Source: Streptococcus suis
GTDB lineage: Bacteria; Bacillota; Bacilli; Lactobacillales; Streptococcaceae
Length of the DNA stretch: 64,000 bases
Direction of reading: 5' to 3'
Assembly (NCBI RefSeq): GCF_002960425.1
Contig: NZ_POIZ01000042.1
Coordinates: 1-64,000, forward strand
Shown here: piece after piece, positions 55,689-64,000 of the stretch
Position numbering within the stretch: position 1 is the first letter of the stretch
How the letters are laid out: every line of letters begins with the position of its first letter
Notes under the pieces: generated by a model
Database searches by the model: none
What the model was told of the DNA's origin: nothing
What the model saw: the letters and a program-made list of their open reading frames with translations, nothing else
Position numbers and translations under genes: made by a program

Positions 55689-57937
55689 TGCCCAGAAGAA
55701 ACAATAAACTCTTGCAGTATGTCCTGAAAACAAGGTATCTTCCGTCCCAAAATCGTCGAAGAGTAGGCCAAGGTCTGCTGTTTTTGACGATTTTAATCTT
55801 TTCTATCTTTCTCTTTAATTTTGCCTACATTATTGGTACAGATAGCAAGGCAGGTGTGAAATTGTCGGAGAGAGCAGAGGCTGTCCACCAGCAAGAAGTG
55901 ACAGTTCAGGCTAAACGGGGAACTATCTATGACCGAACAGGTATACCTATTGCAGAAGATTCTACCACCTATACCGTTTATGCTATTATTGATAAGGAAT
56001 ATGTTTCCGAATTGAAGAAAATTCTTTATGTTCAGGACAGTCAATTTAGTAAGGTTGCAGATGTATTCAAAAAACACCTTGGAATGGAAACAGATTACGT
56101 TCTTCAACAGTTACGACAGCCAGAACTGAAGCAGGTTTATTTTGGAACCTTAGGGAAAAATATTTCTTATAATACCATGACCACTATTCAGGAGGAGATG
56201 AAGGCGGCGGGGATTGAAGGGATAGCCTTTAATGCCAGCCCAGGTCGGATGTATCCAAATGGAAACTTTGCTTCCATCTTTGTCGGACTAGCCAACTTGA
56301 TTGAAAACAAGGATGGTAGTCATAGCCTGCAAGGTATGAGTGGTATGGAGTACTACCTCAACGATATTCTAGCTGGTCAGGATGGTAAGGTTGTCTATGA
56401 AAAGGACAGTCAGGGACGTGTGCTGCCAGGAACAGAAACAGTTAAAGAAGAAACTATCAATGGTCAGGATGTCTATACGACGATTTCTGCAGACCTGCAG
56501 CGGTCCTTAGAAACCAACATGGATACCTTCTTTAATACTGCCAAGGGGCGCTACGCCAATGCTACTCTGATCTCAGCTAGGACTGGGGAGATTTTAGCAA
56601 CGACACAACGTCCAAGTTATGACTCAGATACCAAGGAAGGCTTGGGACAAGAGGGGGTTCTAGAGCGTTCCCTCCTCTACCAAGAGGCCTTTGAACCAGG
56701 TTCTACCATGAAGGTTTTGACTGTCGCATCAGCTATTGACAATGGAACCTTTGACCCAAATGCCTACTATACCAATAACGAGTATGTGATTGCAGACGCA
56801 AAAATCAATGACTGGACTTTAAACGCTGGCCAATCAGCTGTTACGTTAAATTTTGCTCAGGGTTTTTCACTCTCAAGTAACGTCGGAATGACTTTGTTAC
56901 AACAAGAAATGGGGGATGAAAAATGGCTAAATTATCTTGCTAAATTTCGCTATGGTTACCCAACACGATTTGGTATGGGGGATGAGGCACCAGGTCTTGT
57001 TCCTGAGGATAATATTGTAACGATTGCCATGTCTACATTTGGTCAGGGTATTTCAGCTAACCAAGTGCAAATGCTTCGAAGTTTCTCTGCGATTGCAAAT
57101 AATGGTATCATGTTAGAGCCAAAATTTATTTCAGCCCTGTATAATCCGAATACTGATACTGCAAGGCTTTCATCTAAAGAAGAAGTCGGGAATCCAGTTT
57201 CTGAACAGGCGGCAGATGAGACATTGAAATATATGATAAATGTTGGTACGGACCCTGTGTTTGGGACTCTTTATTCTTCAGATTTACAAGGGCCAGCTAT
57301 TCAGGTTGAAGGCTATGATATTGCGATGAAGTCTGGTTCTGCCGAGATTGCCAGTGAAGACGGTCAGGGTTATATCAAGGGCGCTTATACCAACTCGGTT
57401 GTCGCCATGATTCCTGCTGAGGATCCAGAGTTCATTATGTATGTGACCATTCGTCAGCCAGAAGTCTTGAGTGTTCTCTCTTGGGATACTATTGTAAGCC
57501 CGACTTTGAAAGAAGCAATGTTATTGAAGGATAGCTTGAACATAGATGCTCCAGCTCCGTCCCTAGCTTCTGTTGGAAAAGAAACGGACTACACATTGCC
57601 AGATCTAATTGGTAAGGCACCTGGTGAGTCGGCTGAGGAGCTTCGTCGCTATCTGGTTCAACCAGTTATTTTAGGCAAAGGTGCTGAGATTAAGAAGGTT
57701 TCTTTGGAAAAAGGTAGCTTAGTAGCCCCTAATCAACAGGTTCTCTTATTGACGAATAAATTGGAAGAAATGCCAGACTTGTATGCGGTGACCAAGGAGA
57801 ATATGGATCTACTAGCTGAATGGACAGGTATTGAAGTGACCTATGAGGGGTCTGGTTCCAAGGTTGTGAAGCAGAGCGTAGAAGTGGGGACCAAGTTGAA
57901 TAAAACCAAGAAATTAACAGTTACGTTAGGAGAATAA
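55688..57937 (+). CDS. pbp2X: Penicillin-binding protein 2X (septal transpeptidase)
   Basis: A 749-residue class B PBP for septal peptidoglycan. Membrane anchor about 28-50; transpeptidase motifs STMK (339-342, nucleophile Ser339), SSN (396-398) and KSG (548-550); two PASTA domains in the last 140 residues. Residue 551 after KSG is Ser instead of the usual Thr. Residues Leu437, Thr445, Ser467 and Phe525 also correspond to changes I recall from beta-lactam-resistant S. suis. The stretch about 56.8-57.3 kb looks more AT-rich than its surroundings, as in mosaic pbp genes. Confidence 0.96.
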   Translation: MPRRNNKLLQYVLKTRYLPSQNRRRVGQGLLFLTILIFSIFLFNFAYIIGTDSKAGVKLSERAEAVHQQEVTVQAKRGTIYDRTGIPIAEDSTTYTVYAIIDKEYVSELKKILYVQDSQFSKVADVFKKHLGMETDYVLQQLRQPELKQVYFGTLGKNISYNTMTTIQEEMKAAGIEGIAFNASPGRMYPNGNFASIFVGLANLIENKDGSHSLQGMSGMEYYLNDILAGQDGKVVYEKDSQGRVLPGTETVKEETINGQDVYTTISADLQRSLETNMDTFFNTAKGRYANATLISARTGEILATTQRPSYDSDTKEGLGQEGVLERSLLYQEAFEPGSTMKVLTVASAIDNGTFDPNAYYTNNEYVIADAKINDWTLNAGQSAVTLNFAQGFSLSSNVGMTLLQQEMGDEKWLNYLAKFRYGYPTRFGMGDEAPGLVPEDNIVTIAMSTFGQGISANQVQMLRSFSAIANNGIMLEPKFISALYNPNTDTARLSSKEEVGNPVSEQAADETLKYMINVGTDPVFGTLYSSDLQGPAIQVEGYDIAMKSGSAEIASEDGQGYIKGAYTNSVVAMIPAEDPEFIMYVTIRQPEVLSVLSWDTIVSPTLKEAMLLKDSLNIDAPAPSLASVGKETDYTLPDLIGKAPGESAEELRRYLVQPVILGKGAEIKKVSLEKGSLVAPNQQVLLLTNKLEEMPDLYAVTKENMDLLAEWTGIEVTYEGSGSKVVKQSVEVGTKLNKTKKLTVTLGE

Positions 57938-57938
57938 T

Positions 57939-58937
57939 ATGCAGTTTGCACTTATGTCGGGATTGGTTGCATTTTTAGCAACGGTAATCCTGATACCACG
58001 ATTTATTACCTTTTATCAAGCCAAGCGCATCGAAGGGCAACAGATGCACGAAGATGTCAAGCAACACCAGTTCAAGGCCGGAACTCCTACCATGGGGGGT
58101 ACAGTCTTCCTAGTTGTTGCTGTCCTTGTTAGTTTTATTTTTGCAGCTAGCCTGAAAATGCTGACAGGTGGTGTCTTGGCTATTCTTTTCATTTTGGCTC
58201 TCTATGGCTTGGTCGGATTTTTGGATGATTTCTTGAAAATCTTCCGCAAAATCAATGAAGGACTTAATCCTAAGCAAAAGCTAGCCCTACAAATCCTGGG
58301 TGGTCTTGTTTTCTATTTTGTCCATGTCAAAGGTGCTGGTGGTGGTGAGCTCAATGTCTTTGGCCACATTATCAATCTTGGGGTACTCTATTTACCATTT
58401 GTTCTATTCTGGTTGGTTGGTTTTTCAAACGCGGTCAACCTGACCGATGGTATTGATGGTTTGGCCTCCATTTCGGTTGTTATTAGTTTGCTGGCCTATT
58501 CTGTTATTGCTTACCAGGAGCAGAAGTTTGATATTCTCTTGGTCTGTGTGACCATGATCGGTGGCTTGCTTGGTTTCTTTGTCTACAACCGTAAACCAGC
58601 CAAGATCTTCATGGGAGATGTGGGTAGTTTGGCTCTTGGTGGAATGCTGGCAACCATTTCCATTGCGCTTCGTCAAGAATGGACTCTTCTTCTAATCGGT
58701 CTGGTCTATGTTATTGAAACATCATCTGTTATGTTGCAGGTTTCATATTTCAAATACACCAAAAAACGCTTTGGAGAAGGTCGTCGTATCTTCCGAATGA
58801 CTCCTTTCCACCACCATTTAGAATTAGGTGGTTTGACTGGTAAGTCTGAAAAATGGAGTGAATGGCAGGTTGACTTCTTTTTATGGTCAGTTGGACTTGT
58901 CATGAGCTTGATTACCCTGGCTATTCTTTATCTATAG
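57939..58937 (+). CDS. mraY: Phospho-N-acetylmuramoyl-pentapeptide transferase
   Basis: A 332-residue membrane enzyme that forms lipid I. Ten predicted helices; [11 protein letters not shown] (about 48-58), FLDDFLK (about 94-100), [10 protein letters not shown] (about 167-176) and [12 protein letters not shown] (about 285-296) are the conserved active-site loops. One-base gap from pbp2X; terminator after it. Confidence 0.96.
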   Translation: MQFALMSGLVAFLATVILIPRFITFYQAKRIEGQQMHEDVKQHQFKAGTPTMGGTVFLVVAVLVSFIFAASLKMLTGGVLAILFILALYGLVGFLDDFLKIFRKINEGLNPKQKLALQILGGLVFYFVHVKGAGGGELNVFGHIINLGVLYLPFVLFWLVGFSNAVNLTDGIDGLASISVVISLLAYSVIAYQEQKFDILLVCVTMIGGLLGFFVYNRKPAKIFMGDVGSLALGGMLATISIALRQEWTLLLIGLVYVIETSSVMLQVSYFKYTKKRFGEGRRIFRMTPFHHHLELGGLTGKSEKWSEWQVDFFLWSVGLVMSLITLAILYL

Positions 58938-58944
58938 AATTTTA

Positions 58945-58967
58945 GAAACAGCAGGAATGCTGTTTTT
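58945..58967 (+). terminator. Terminator after mraY
   Basis: AAACAGCA / TGCTGTTT stem around GGAA with a T tail. Confidence 0.85.
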
Positions 58968-58995
58968 GTGCTATAATAGAAGGCAGTATAATAAA

Positions 58996-59145
58996 GAACC
59001 TGTATTCGCAGTTGGTATAGTCATCTGAATGAACGTTGATACATGGTTACTTTCGGTTTGTCCTACTCTTCGAAAGTGACCTGCGCCTCAGTTCCTTGTC
59101 TGAAAGCTCTTCACTTGACGATACTTGGCCTATACATACAGGTTC
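58996..59145. repeat. Element with GAACCTGTAT-type ends, copy 2
   Basis: 150 bases with perfect 10-bp terminal inverted repeats (GAACCTGTAT at 58996-59005, ATACAGGTTC at 59136-59145). Inside, CTTTCGGTTT/TCGAAAGTG pairings are visible. No coding capacity of its own. It supplies the leader of the helicase gene. Confidence 0.6.
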
Positions 59146-59158
59146 CAAAGAGGAAACT

Positions 59159-60502
59159 ATGAAATTTACAGATATGAAACTAAAGCCTTATATTCAAGAG
59201 GCTGTGAAAGAAATAAACTTTGTCCAACCGACAGAGGTTCAGGAGAAATTGATTCCTGTTGTCTTGTCTGGTCGTGATTTGATTGGGGAATCAAAAACGG
59301 GCTCAGGGAAGACTCATACCTTTTTAATTCCCATTTTCCAGAAACTAAATGAGGAATTGGACCAGGTTCAGGCTGTCATTACAGCCCCATCTCGTGAATT
59401 GGCAACCCAGATTTATCAAGCAGCTCGTCAGTTAGCCAGCCATTCGGACATGGAAGTTCGTGTGACCAATTATGTCGGTGGTACAGACAAGAACCGTCAG
59501 ATTGACAAGCTCCAAGCTGGTCAGCCTCACATTGTTGTCGGGACCCCGGGTCGTATCTATGACTTGGTCAAATCAGGGGACTTGGCTATCCATAAGGCTA
59601 AAACTTTCGTGGTTGATGAGGCTGATATGACCTTGGACATGGGCTTCTTGGAAACAGTAGATAAGATTGCTGGTAGCCTGCCAAAAGATTTGCAATTTAT
59701 GGTCTTTTCAGCCACCATTCCGCAGAAACTGCAGCCGTTTTTGAAAAAGTATTTGTCTAATCCGGTCATGGAACAAATCAAGACCCATACGGTGATTTCA
59801 GATACCATTGAAAACTGGTTGATTTCAACCAAGGGGCGTGACCGTAATGCGCAAATCTTGGAAGTGACCAAGCTCATGCAACCTTACTTGGCCATGATTT
59901 TTGTCAATACCAAGACACGTGCTGATGAATTGCATAGCTATTTGACGACAAATGGTCTACGTGTTGCAAAAATTCACGGGGACATTCCTCCACGTGAACG
60001 TAAGCGGATCATGAACCAGGTAAAAAACTTGGACTACCAGTACATTGTGGCAACAGACCTGGCAGCACGTGGGATTGACATTGAAGGTGTCAGCCATGTC
60101 ATCAATGATGCTATTCCACAAGATCTCTCCTTCTTTGTTCACCGTGTAGGTCGGACGGGTCGTAATGGTCTGTCAGGCATTGCCATTACCCTCTATCAGC
60201 CGAGCGATGATGCGGATATCCGCGAGTTAGAAAAACTCAATATCAAATTCTTGCCAAAAGAAATGAAAAATGGGGAGTTTGTCGATACCTACGACCGTGA
60301 TCGCCGTGCCAACCGTGAAAAATCGCGTGAAAAACTGGATTTGGAAATGATTGGTCTGGTCAAGAAGAAAAAGAAAAAAGTTAAGCCAGGCTACAAGAAG
60401 AAAATTCAGTGGGCAGTTGATGAGAAACGCCGCAAGACCAAGCGTGTGGAGGCGCGTGCCAAGGGCCGTGCAGAGCGTAAGGCCAAACGCCAAACCTTTT
60501 AA
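59159..60502 (+). CDS. DEAD-box RNA helicase (CshB-like)
   Basis: A 447-residue helicase. Q motif FTDMKLKPYIQEAVKEINFVQPTEVQ, motif I SKTGSGKT (about 45-52), motif II VDEAD (about 152-156), SAT (about 184-186), and C-terminal RGIDIEG and HRVGRTGRNG; a Lys/Arg-rich tail follows. I chose ATG 59159 (GAGGAAA upstream); the open frame before it runs through the repeat element. Role in RNA folding or decay, often cold-linked. Confidence 0.92.
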   Translation: MKFTDMKLKPYIQEAVKEINFVQPTEVQEKLIPVVLSGRDLIGESKTGSGKTHTFLIPIFQKLNEELDQVQAVITAPSRELATQIYQAARQLASHSDMEVRVTNYVGGTDKNRQIDKLQAGQPHIVVGTPGRIYDLVKSGDLAIHKAKTFVVDEADMTLDMGFLETVDKIAGSLPKDLQFMVFSATIPQKLQPFLKKYLSNPVMEQIKTHTVISDTIENWLISTKGRDRNAQILEVTKLMQPYLAMIFVNTKTRADELHSYLTTNGLRVAKIHGDIPPRERKRIMNQVKNLDYQYIVATDLAARGIDIEGVSHVINDAIPQDLSFFVHRVGRTGRNGLSGIAITLYQPSDDADIRELEKLNIKFLPKEMKNGEFVDTYDRDRRANREKSREKLDLEMIGLVKKKKKKVKPGYKKKIQWAVDEKRRKTKRVEARAKGRAERKAKRQTF

Positions 60503-60519
60503 GAGGATTGGGGAAAACC

Positions 60520-60744
60520 ATGTTACAAAATATTCTCAGTTTTTACTTGCAGGGGCTCCTAGTCGCTGCCTTGCTGGTTATCTTATCCAGTCTCATTTAC
60601 TTTGTCTCAAGAGCGGGTAGAAGAGTGGATCAAACGCCGCAAGAGCGCCAGGATTTCTTGTTTGATTTACTAATGATCAATGTCATGATTATCCCTATTC
60701 TTGCTTTTGGGGTCATGGGGATTTTGTTAATGTTTAAAGCATAG
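60520..60744 (+). CDS. DUF4059 family small membrane protein
   Basis: A 74-residue protein with two hydrophobic helices (about 6-30 and 51-72) and a polar loop with RRVDQTPQERQDFLFD. DUF4059 proteins are found next to trxB in streptococci; role unknown. ATG 60520 chosen over the in-frame TTG at 60508. Confidence 0.8.
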   Translation: MLQNILSFYLQGLLVAALLVILSSLIYFVSRAGRRVDQTPQERQDFLFDLLMINVMIIPILAFGVMGILLMFKA

Positions 60745-60755
60745 AAGGAAAAGAT

Positions 60756-61673
60756 ATGTACGATACAATTGTTGTTGGAGCAGGTCCTGCAGGGATGACT
60801 GCTGCCCTCTACGCAGGACGAAGCAATCTAAAAGTAGCTCTTCTGGAACGCGGTATTTACGGCGGCCAGATGAACAATACTGCTGAAATTGAAAACTATC
60901 CAGGCTATGACCATATTTCTGGTCCAGCCTTGGCAGAGAAGATGTTTGAACCTCTTGAAAAATTCGGAGTGGATCATATTTTTGGGACCTTGTTACGCAT
61001 CGAAGAAGATGGTCCGATTAAGAAAATCATTACTGAAGACGACGTCTTGGAAACCAAGACAGTCATTCTAGCCATGGGAGCCAAACACCGCTTGCTTGGT
61101 GTGCCAGGTGAGGATACTTACAATAGCCGTGGTGTTTCCTACTGTGCGGTCTGTGATGGTGCCTTCTTCCGTGGTCAGAAGCTCTTGGTCGTAGGTGGTG
61201 GTGATTCTGCAGTCGAAGAAGCCCTCTTCTTGACACAATTTGCGGAATCTGTGACCATTGTTCACCGACGTGACCAACTACGCGCTCAAAAAGTCATCCA
61301 AGACCGTGCCTTTGCCAATGAAAAAATTAACTTCATCTGGGACAGCGTGGTTGAAGAAATAAAGGGAGATGATTTACGGGTTCAAAGTGTCCGTATTAAA
61401 AACGTGAAAACAGAAGAAGTCAGTGAACTGGACTTCGGTGGTGTCTTTGTTTACGTTGGTTTGGATCCGATGACGGATTCCGTGGCGGATTTGGGCATTA
61501 CGGACGAAGCTGGCTGGATTATCACCAATGAAAAGATGGCAACCAGCAAATCAGGTATTTATGCCATTGGCGACATCCGCCAAAATCAACTCCGTCAGAT
61601 TGCGACTGCTGTGGGAAATGGAGCAGTTGCTGGACAAGAAGTCTACAACTACATCACAGAACTAGCTGAATAG
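60756..61673 (+). CDS. trxB: Thioredoxin reductase
   Basis: A 305-residue FAD/NADPH flavoenzyme. FAD motif GAGPAGMTAALYAGR, redox CAVC (Cys130, Cys133), NADPH motif VVGGGDSAVEEALFL, C-terminal AIGDIR. Keeps thioredoxin reduced. Eleven bases after the DUF4059 gene. Confidence 0.96.
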   Translation: MYDTIVVGAGPAGMTAALYAGRSNLKVALLERGIYGGQMNNTAEIENYPGYDHISGPALAEKMFEPLEKFGVDHIFGTLLRIEEDGPIKKIITEDDVLETKTVILAMGAKHRLLGVPGEDTYNSRGVSYCAVCDGAFFRGQKLLVVGGGDSAVEEALFLTQFAESVTIVHRRDQLRAQKVIQDRAFANEKINFIWDSVVEEIKGDDLRVQSVRIKNVKTEEVSELDFGGVFVYVGLDPMTDSVADLGITDEAGWIITNEKMATSKSGIYAIGDIRQNQLRQIATAVGNGAVAGQEVYNYITELAE

Positions 61674-61682
61674 GGGAAAATC

Positions 61683-62222
61683 ATGTTTCATATTTATGAT
61701 ATTCAGAAAAATCCAGATGGAATATCCTTTGAGAAGATCTTGGATTTACAGGAAGACTTGCAGGCTCGAAATAGTGACGTTTTAGGCTTGTCGCCTGTCC
61801 AAGTAAGTGGAAATGTCCGTTTTGAATCCGGTTTCTTTTTCTTGGACTACCAGATGACCTACGATATTACCTTGGCTTCCAGCCGTTCCTTGCAACCAGT
61901 CCTTCTGCATGAGGTTCAAGAAGTCAATGAACTTTTTGTAGCCAATGAAGCAGTTCTTAAGGAGCAGGACTTGATTGACGAGGATATGGTTTTGGTAGTA
62001 GAAGACGACTACATTGTCCTAGAGGAAAGCGTGGCGGATAATATTCTTTTAGCCATTCCGATTAAGGTCTTGACACCTGAAGAAGAAGCTGGCACTGACC
62101 TGCCTTCTGGTCAAGCTTGGGCTTTGATGACCGAGGAAGATTTCCAACAAAAAGCGCAAGAGAAAAAAGAAGCTAATAGTCCTTTTGCACAATTGCAAGG
62201 CTTGTTTGACAGTGAAGAATAG
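61683..62222 (+). CDS. DUF177 family protein (YceD-like)
   Basis: A 179-residue acidic protein. The pattern LGLSPVQVSGNVRFESGFFFLDYQMTYDITLASSRSLQPVL fits DUF177, linked to 23S rRNA accumulation; the usual neighbour rpmF is not here. The CxxC pair present in some relatives is missing. Ten bases after trxB. Confidence 0.75.
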   Translation: MFHIYDIQKNPDGISFEKILDLQEDLQARNSDVLGLSPVQVSGNVRFESGFFFLDYQMTYDITLASSRSLQPVLLHEVQEVNELFVANEAVLKEQDLIDEDMVLVVEDDYIVLEESVADNILLAIPIKVLTPEEEAGTDLPSGQAWALMTEEDFQQKAQEKKEANSPFAQLQGLFDSEE

Positions 62223-62250
62223 TTTGGATGGTTAAATTATCTGAAAATTC

Positions 62251-62279
62251 TTGTCAATTTCAGCCTTTCGGTGTATAAT
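62251..62279 (+). promoter_or_regulatory. Promoter of gnd
   Basis: TTGTCA (62251-62256), 17-base spacer, TATAAT (62274-62279). Confidence 0.8.
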
Positions 62280-62309
62280 AAAAGAGATAGAAATTAGAGG
62301 AGTAAACAA

Positions 62310-63737
62310 ATGACAAAAGCAAATTTTGGTGTTGTAGGGATGGCCGTAATGGGTCGCAACTTGGCACTTAACGTAGAATCACGTGGTTATTCAGTAGCCA
62401 TTTACAACCGTTCTGCTGATAAGACAGAAGATGTTGTAGCAAGCAACCCAGGTAAAAACTTGGTCCCAAGCTACGATGTAGAAAGCTTTGTAGCTTCTAT
62501 TGAAAAACCACGCCGCATCATGCTCATGGTGCAGGCTGGACCTGGTACAGATGCAACCATTCAAGCCCTCTTGCCACACTTGGATGAAGGGGACATCTTG
62601 ATCGATGGTGGTAATACCTTCTATGAAGACACGATCCGTCGTTCCAAAGAATTGGCTAACTCAGGTATCAACTTCATCGGTACAGGTGTATCTGGTGGTG
62701 AAAAAGGTGCCCTTGAAGGTCCATCTATCATGCCTGGTGGTCAAAAAGAAGCTTATGAATTGGTGGCAGATGTCTTAGAAGAAATTTCAGCAAAAGCTCC
62801 AGAAGATGGCGCTCCATGTGTGACCTACATCGGTCCAGACGGTGCTGGTCACTATGTAAAAATGGTCCACAACGGTATCGAGTATGGCGATATGCAGTTG
62901 ATTGCGGAGTCTTATGACCTCATGCAACACTTGCTTGGCTTGTCAGTTGATGAAATGGCTGACATCTTTACTGAGTGGAACCAAGGCGAATTGGATAGCT
63001 ACTTGATTGAAATTACAGCTGACATTTTGAAACGCAAGGATGACCAAGCTCAAGATGGTCCAATCGTTGACTATATCATGGATGCTGCTGGTAACAAGGG
63101 TACAGGTAAATGGACAAGCCAATCATCACTTGACTTGGGTGTGCCTTTGTCATTGATTACAGAGTCTGTTTTTGCTCGTTACATCTCAACTTACAAGGAT
63201 GAGCGCGTGGCAGCCAGCAAAGTTCTTCCAAAACCAGCTCCGTTTGCATACGAAGGTGACAAGGCTGAATTGGTAGAAAAGATCCGTCAAGCCCTTTACT
63301 TCTCAAAAATTATGTCTTATGCACAAGGGTTTGCCCAACTGCGTGTAGCTTCTAAAGAAAACAACTGGAACTTGCCATTTGGTGAAATTGCTAAAATCTG
63401 GCGTGCAGGTTGTATCATCCGTGCTCGTTTCTTGCAAAAAATTACAGATGCTTATGGACGTGATGAAGACTTGGCTAACTTGCTCTTGGATGAATACTTC
63501 CTTGATGTGACCGCTAAGTACCAACAGGCTGTTCGCGATGTTGTTGCCTTGGCAGTTCAGGCAGGTGTACCTGTTCCAACCTTCTCAGCAGCGATTACCT
63601 ACTTTGATAGCTACCGTGCTGAAAACTTGCCAGCTAACCTAATCCAAGCACAACGTGACTACTTCGGTGCCCACACATACAATCGTAAAGACAAAGAAGG
63701 TGTCTTCCACTACGATTGGTATAGCGAAACAAAATAA
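62310..63737 (+). CDS. gnd: 6-phosphogluconate dehydrogenase (decarboxylating)
   Basis: A 475-residue NADP-dependent enzyme of the oxidative pentose phosphate route. NADP motif [15 protein letters not shown], active-site [19 protein letters not shown] (about 129-147), catalytic Lys/His region [18 protein letters not shown] and the C-terminal SFTSP-equivalent region. Codon use suggests strong expression. A structured repeat begins 6 bases after its stop and may end its transcript. Confidence 0.96.
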   Translation: MTKANFGVVGMAVMGRNLALNVESRGYSVAIYNRSADKTEDVVASNPGKNLVPSYDVESFVASIEKPRRIMLMVQAGPGTDATIQALLPHLDEGDILIDGGNTFYEDTIRRSKELANSGINFIGTGVSGGEKGALEGPSIMPGGQKEAYELVADVLEEISAKAPEDGAPCVTYIGPDGAGHYVKMVHNGIEYGDMQLIAESYDLMQHLLGLSVDEMADIFTEWNQGELDSYLIEITADILKRKDDQAQDGPIVDYIMDAAGNKGTGKWTSQSSLDLGVPLSLITESVFARYISTYKDERVAASKVLPKPAPFAYEGDKAELVEKIRQALYFSKIMSYAQGFAQLRVASKENNWNLPFGEIAKIWRAGCIIRARFLQKITDAYGRDEDLANLLLDEYFLDVTAKYQQAVRDVVALAVQAGVPVPTFSAAITYFDSYRAENLPANLIQAQRDYFGAHTYNRKDKEGVFHYDWYSETK

Positions 63738-63743
63738 AAGAAT

Positions 63744-64000
63744 GGGAGTGGGAAAGAACTCGACTGGTTTAAAAAAGAGTTCGTCAACAAGTCTTTATTT
63801 CTAGTTGTTGAGCTGAAACAGTCTATTCCGAGACTGTTTCACTCCCACCCCCGCACAGTTGATTAGGTCAGATTTGGAGTGTAAAACACGAATTGCAGAG
63901 ATTTGCTTTGCAAATCTTATCTCCAACCTTTAACAGTCCACTGGACTGTTAAACCCAATCAACCACTGCGCTGAGATGTTGACACGAACTCTGGGTAGTG
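63744..64000. repeat. Structured dispersed repeat, copy B (runs to the window edge)
   Basis: Same element as 53924-54177. Outer GGGAGT (63744) / ACTCCC (63841); arm 1 GAACTC (63756) / GAGTTC (63777); arm 2 CAACAA (63785) / TTGTTG (63805); arm 3 GAAACAGTCT (63815) / AGACTGTTTC (63831). Arms are kept while loop bases differ from copy A. It lacks the module at the copy A position but has one further on. Confidence 0.8.
63899..63953. repeat. Paired-hairpin module, copy 4 (inside repeat B)
   Basis: AGATTTGC-TTT-GCAAATCT (63899-63917), linker TATCTCCAACC (63918-63928), then TTTAACAGTCC / GGACTGTTAAA (63929-63939, 63943-63953). Orientation as in copies 1 and 2, opposite to copy 3. Confidence 0.75.

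Noticed and set aside
59036-59158. N-terminal extension of the helicase
   Set aside because: It is coded by the repeat element at 58996-59145; the Q motif and ribosome site fit the ATG at 59159.

Overview
The window looks like a chromosomal segment of a streptococcus, most likely Streptococcus suis. The evidence is the fabM-fabT-fabH-acpP-fabK-fabD-fabG-fabF-accB-fabZ-accC-accD-accA cluster with FabK as enoyl reductase, the manLMN/manO block, metQ-peptidase-metN-metI, rsmH-ftsL-pbp2X-mraY, moderately low GC, and streptococcal DUF families (DUF3278, DUF4059, DUF896, DUF956). No rRNA, tRNA, CRISPR array, prophage or intact insertion sequence was found.

Layout. 1-2.3 kb: aspartate kinase (minus) and a HAD phosphatase. 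2.4-13.2 kb: the complete type II fatty-acid synthesis and acetyl-CoA carboxylase cluster, with several FabT-like palindromes and one RUP-like small repeat. 13.2-14.7 kb: two tandem CPBP-family membrane proteases, the first broken by an in-frame stop. 14.8-23.9 kb: an accessory island with a tyrosine recombinase, a one-domain HsdS-like gene, hsdR, hsdS, a Fic-domain gene, a silent hsdS fragment and hsdM. 23.9-29.9 kb (minus): serS with a T-box leader, manO, manNML and a Cof-type HAD hydrolase. 30.1-35.6 kb: NCS2 purine permease, a non-coding stretch with paired-hairpin modules, then metF and metE (minus). 35.9-40.9 kb: a glutamine amidotransferase-like hydrolase and the methionine ABC transporter operon. 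41-45.2 kb: a B3/4-domain protein and glyQS behind a glycine T-box, with an unusual duplication of the glyQ start. 45.2-51 kb: small membrane proteins, DUF896, an M50 peptidase, a MATE pump, and a KtrA/KtrB-type potassium uptake pair. 51.2-53.9 kb (minus): an uncharacterised operon of an XRE regulator, three tandem copies of a 66-aa membrane protein, a DUF3278 protein and two paralogous membrane proteins. 54.4-59 kb: start of the division/cell-wall cluster. 59-63.7 kb: DEAD-box helicase, DUF4059, trxB, DUF177 and gnd. A structured repeat closes the window.

How it works together. The fab/acc genes make all saturated and unsaturated acyl chains. FabT can feed back on fabM, fabT and fabK through ATTTGA-N3-TCAAAT type sites, several of which overlap promoters. 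metE and metQ carry the same 21-bp palindrome and are probably co-regulated by a methionine-responsive LysR-type protein. glyQS and serS are under T-box control.

Most novel-looking material: (i) the XRE/small-membrane-protein operon at 51.1-53.9 kb with four copies of an 18-bp palindrome, three of them facing rsmH; (ii) a family of repeats at 32.0, 53.9 and 63.7 kb whose arms keep their pairing while stem or loop sequences change, including a paired-hairpin module found at different places and in opposite orientations; (iii) a duplicated glyQ start with a 38-codon decoy ORF behind the T-box; (iv) a hsd locus carrying a Fic gene between an active hsdS and a silent target-recognition cassette; (v) a PBP2X with several substitutions I recall as linked to beta-lactam resistance in S. 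suis.
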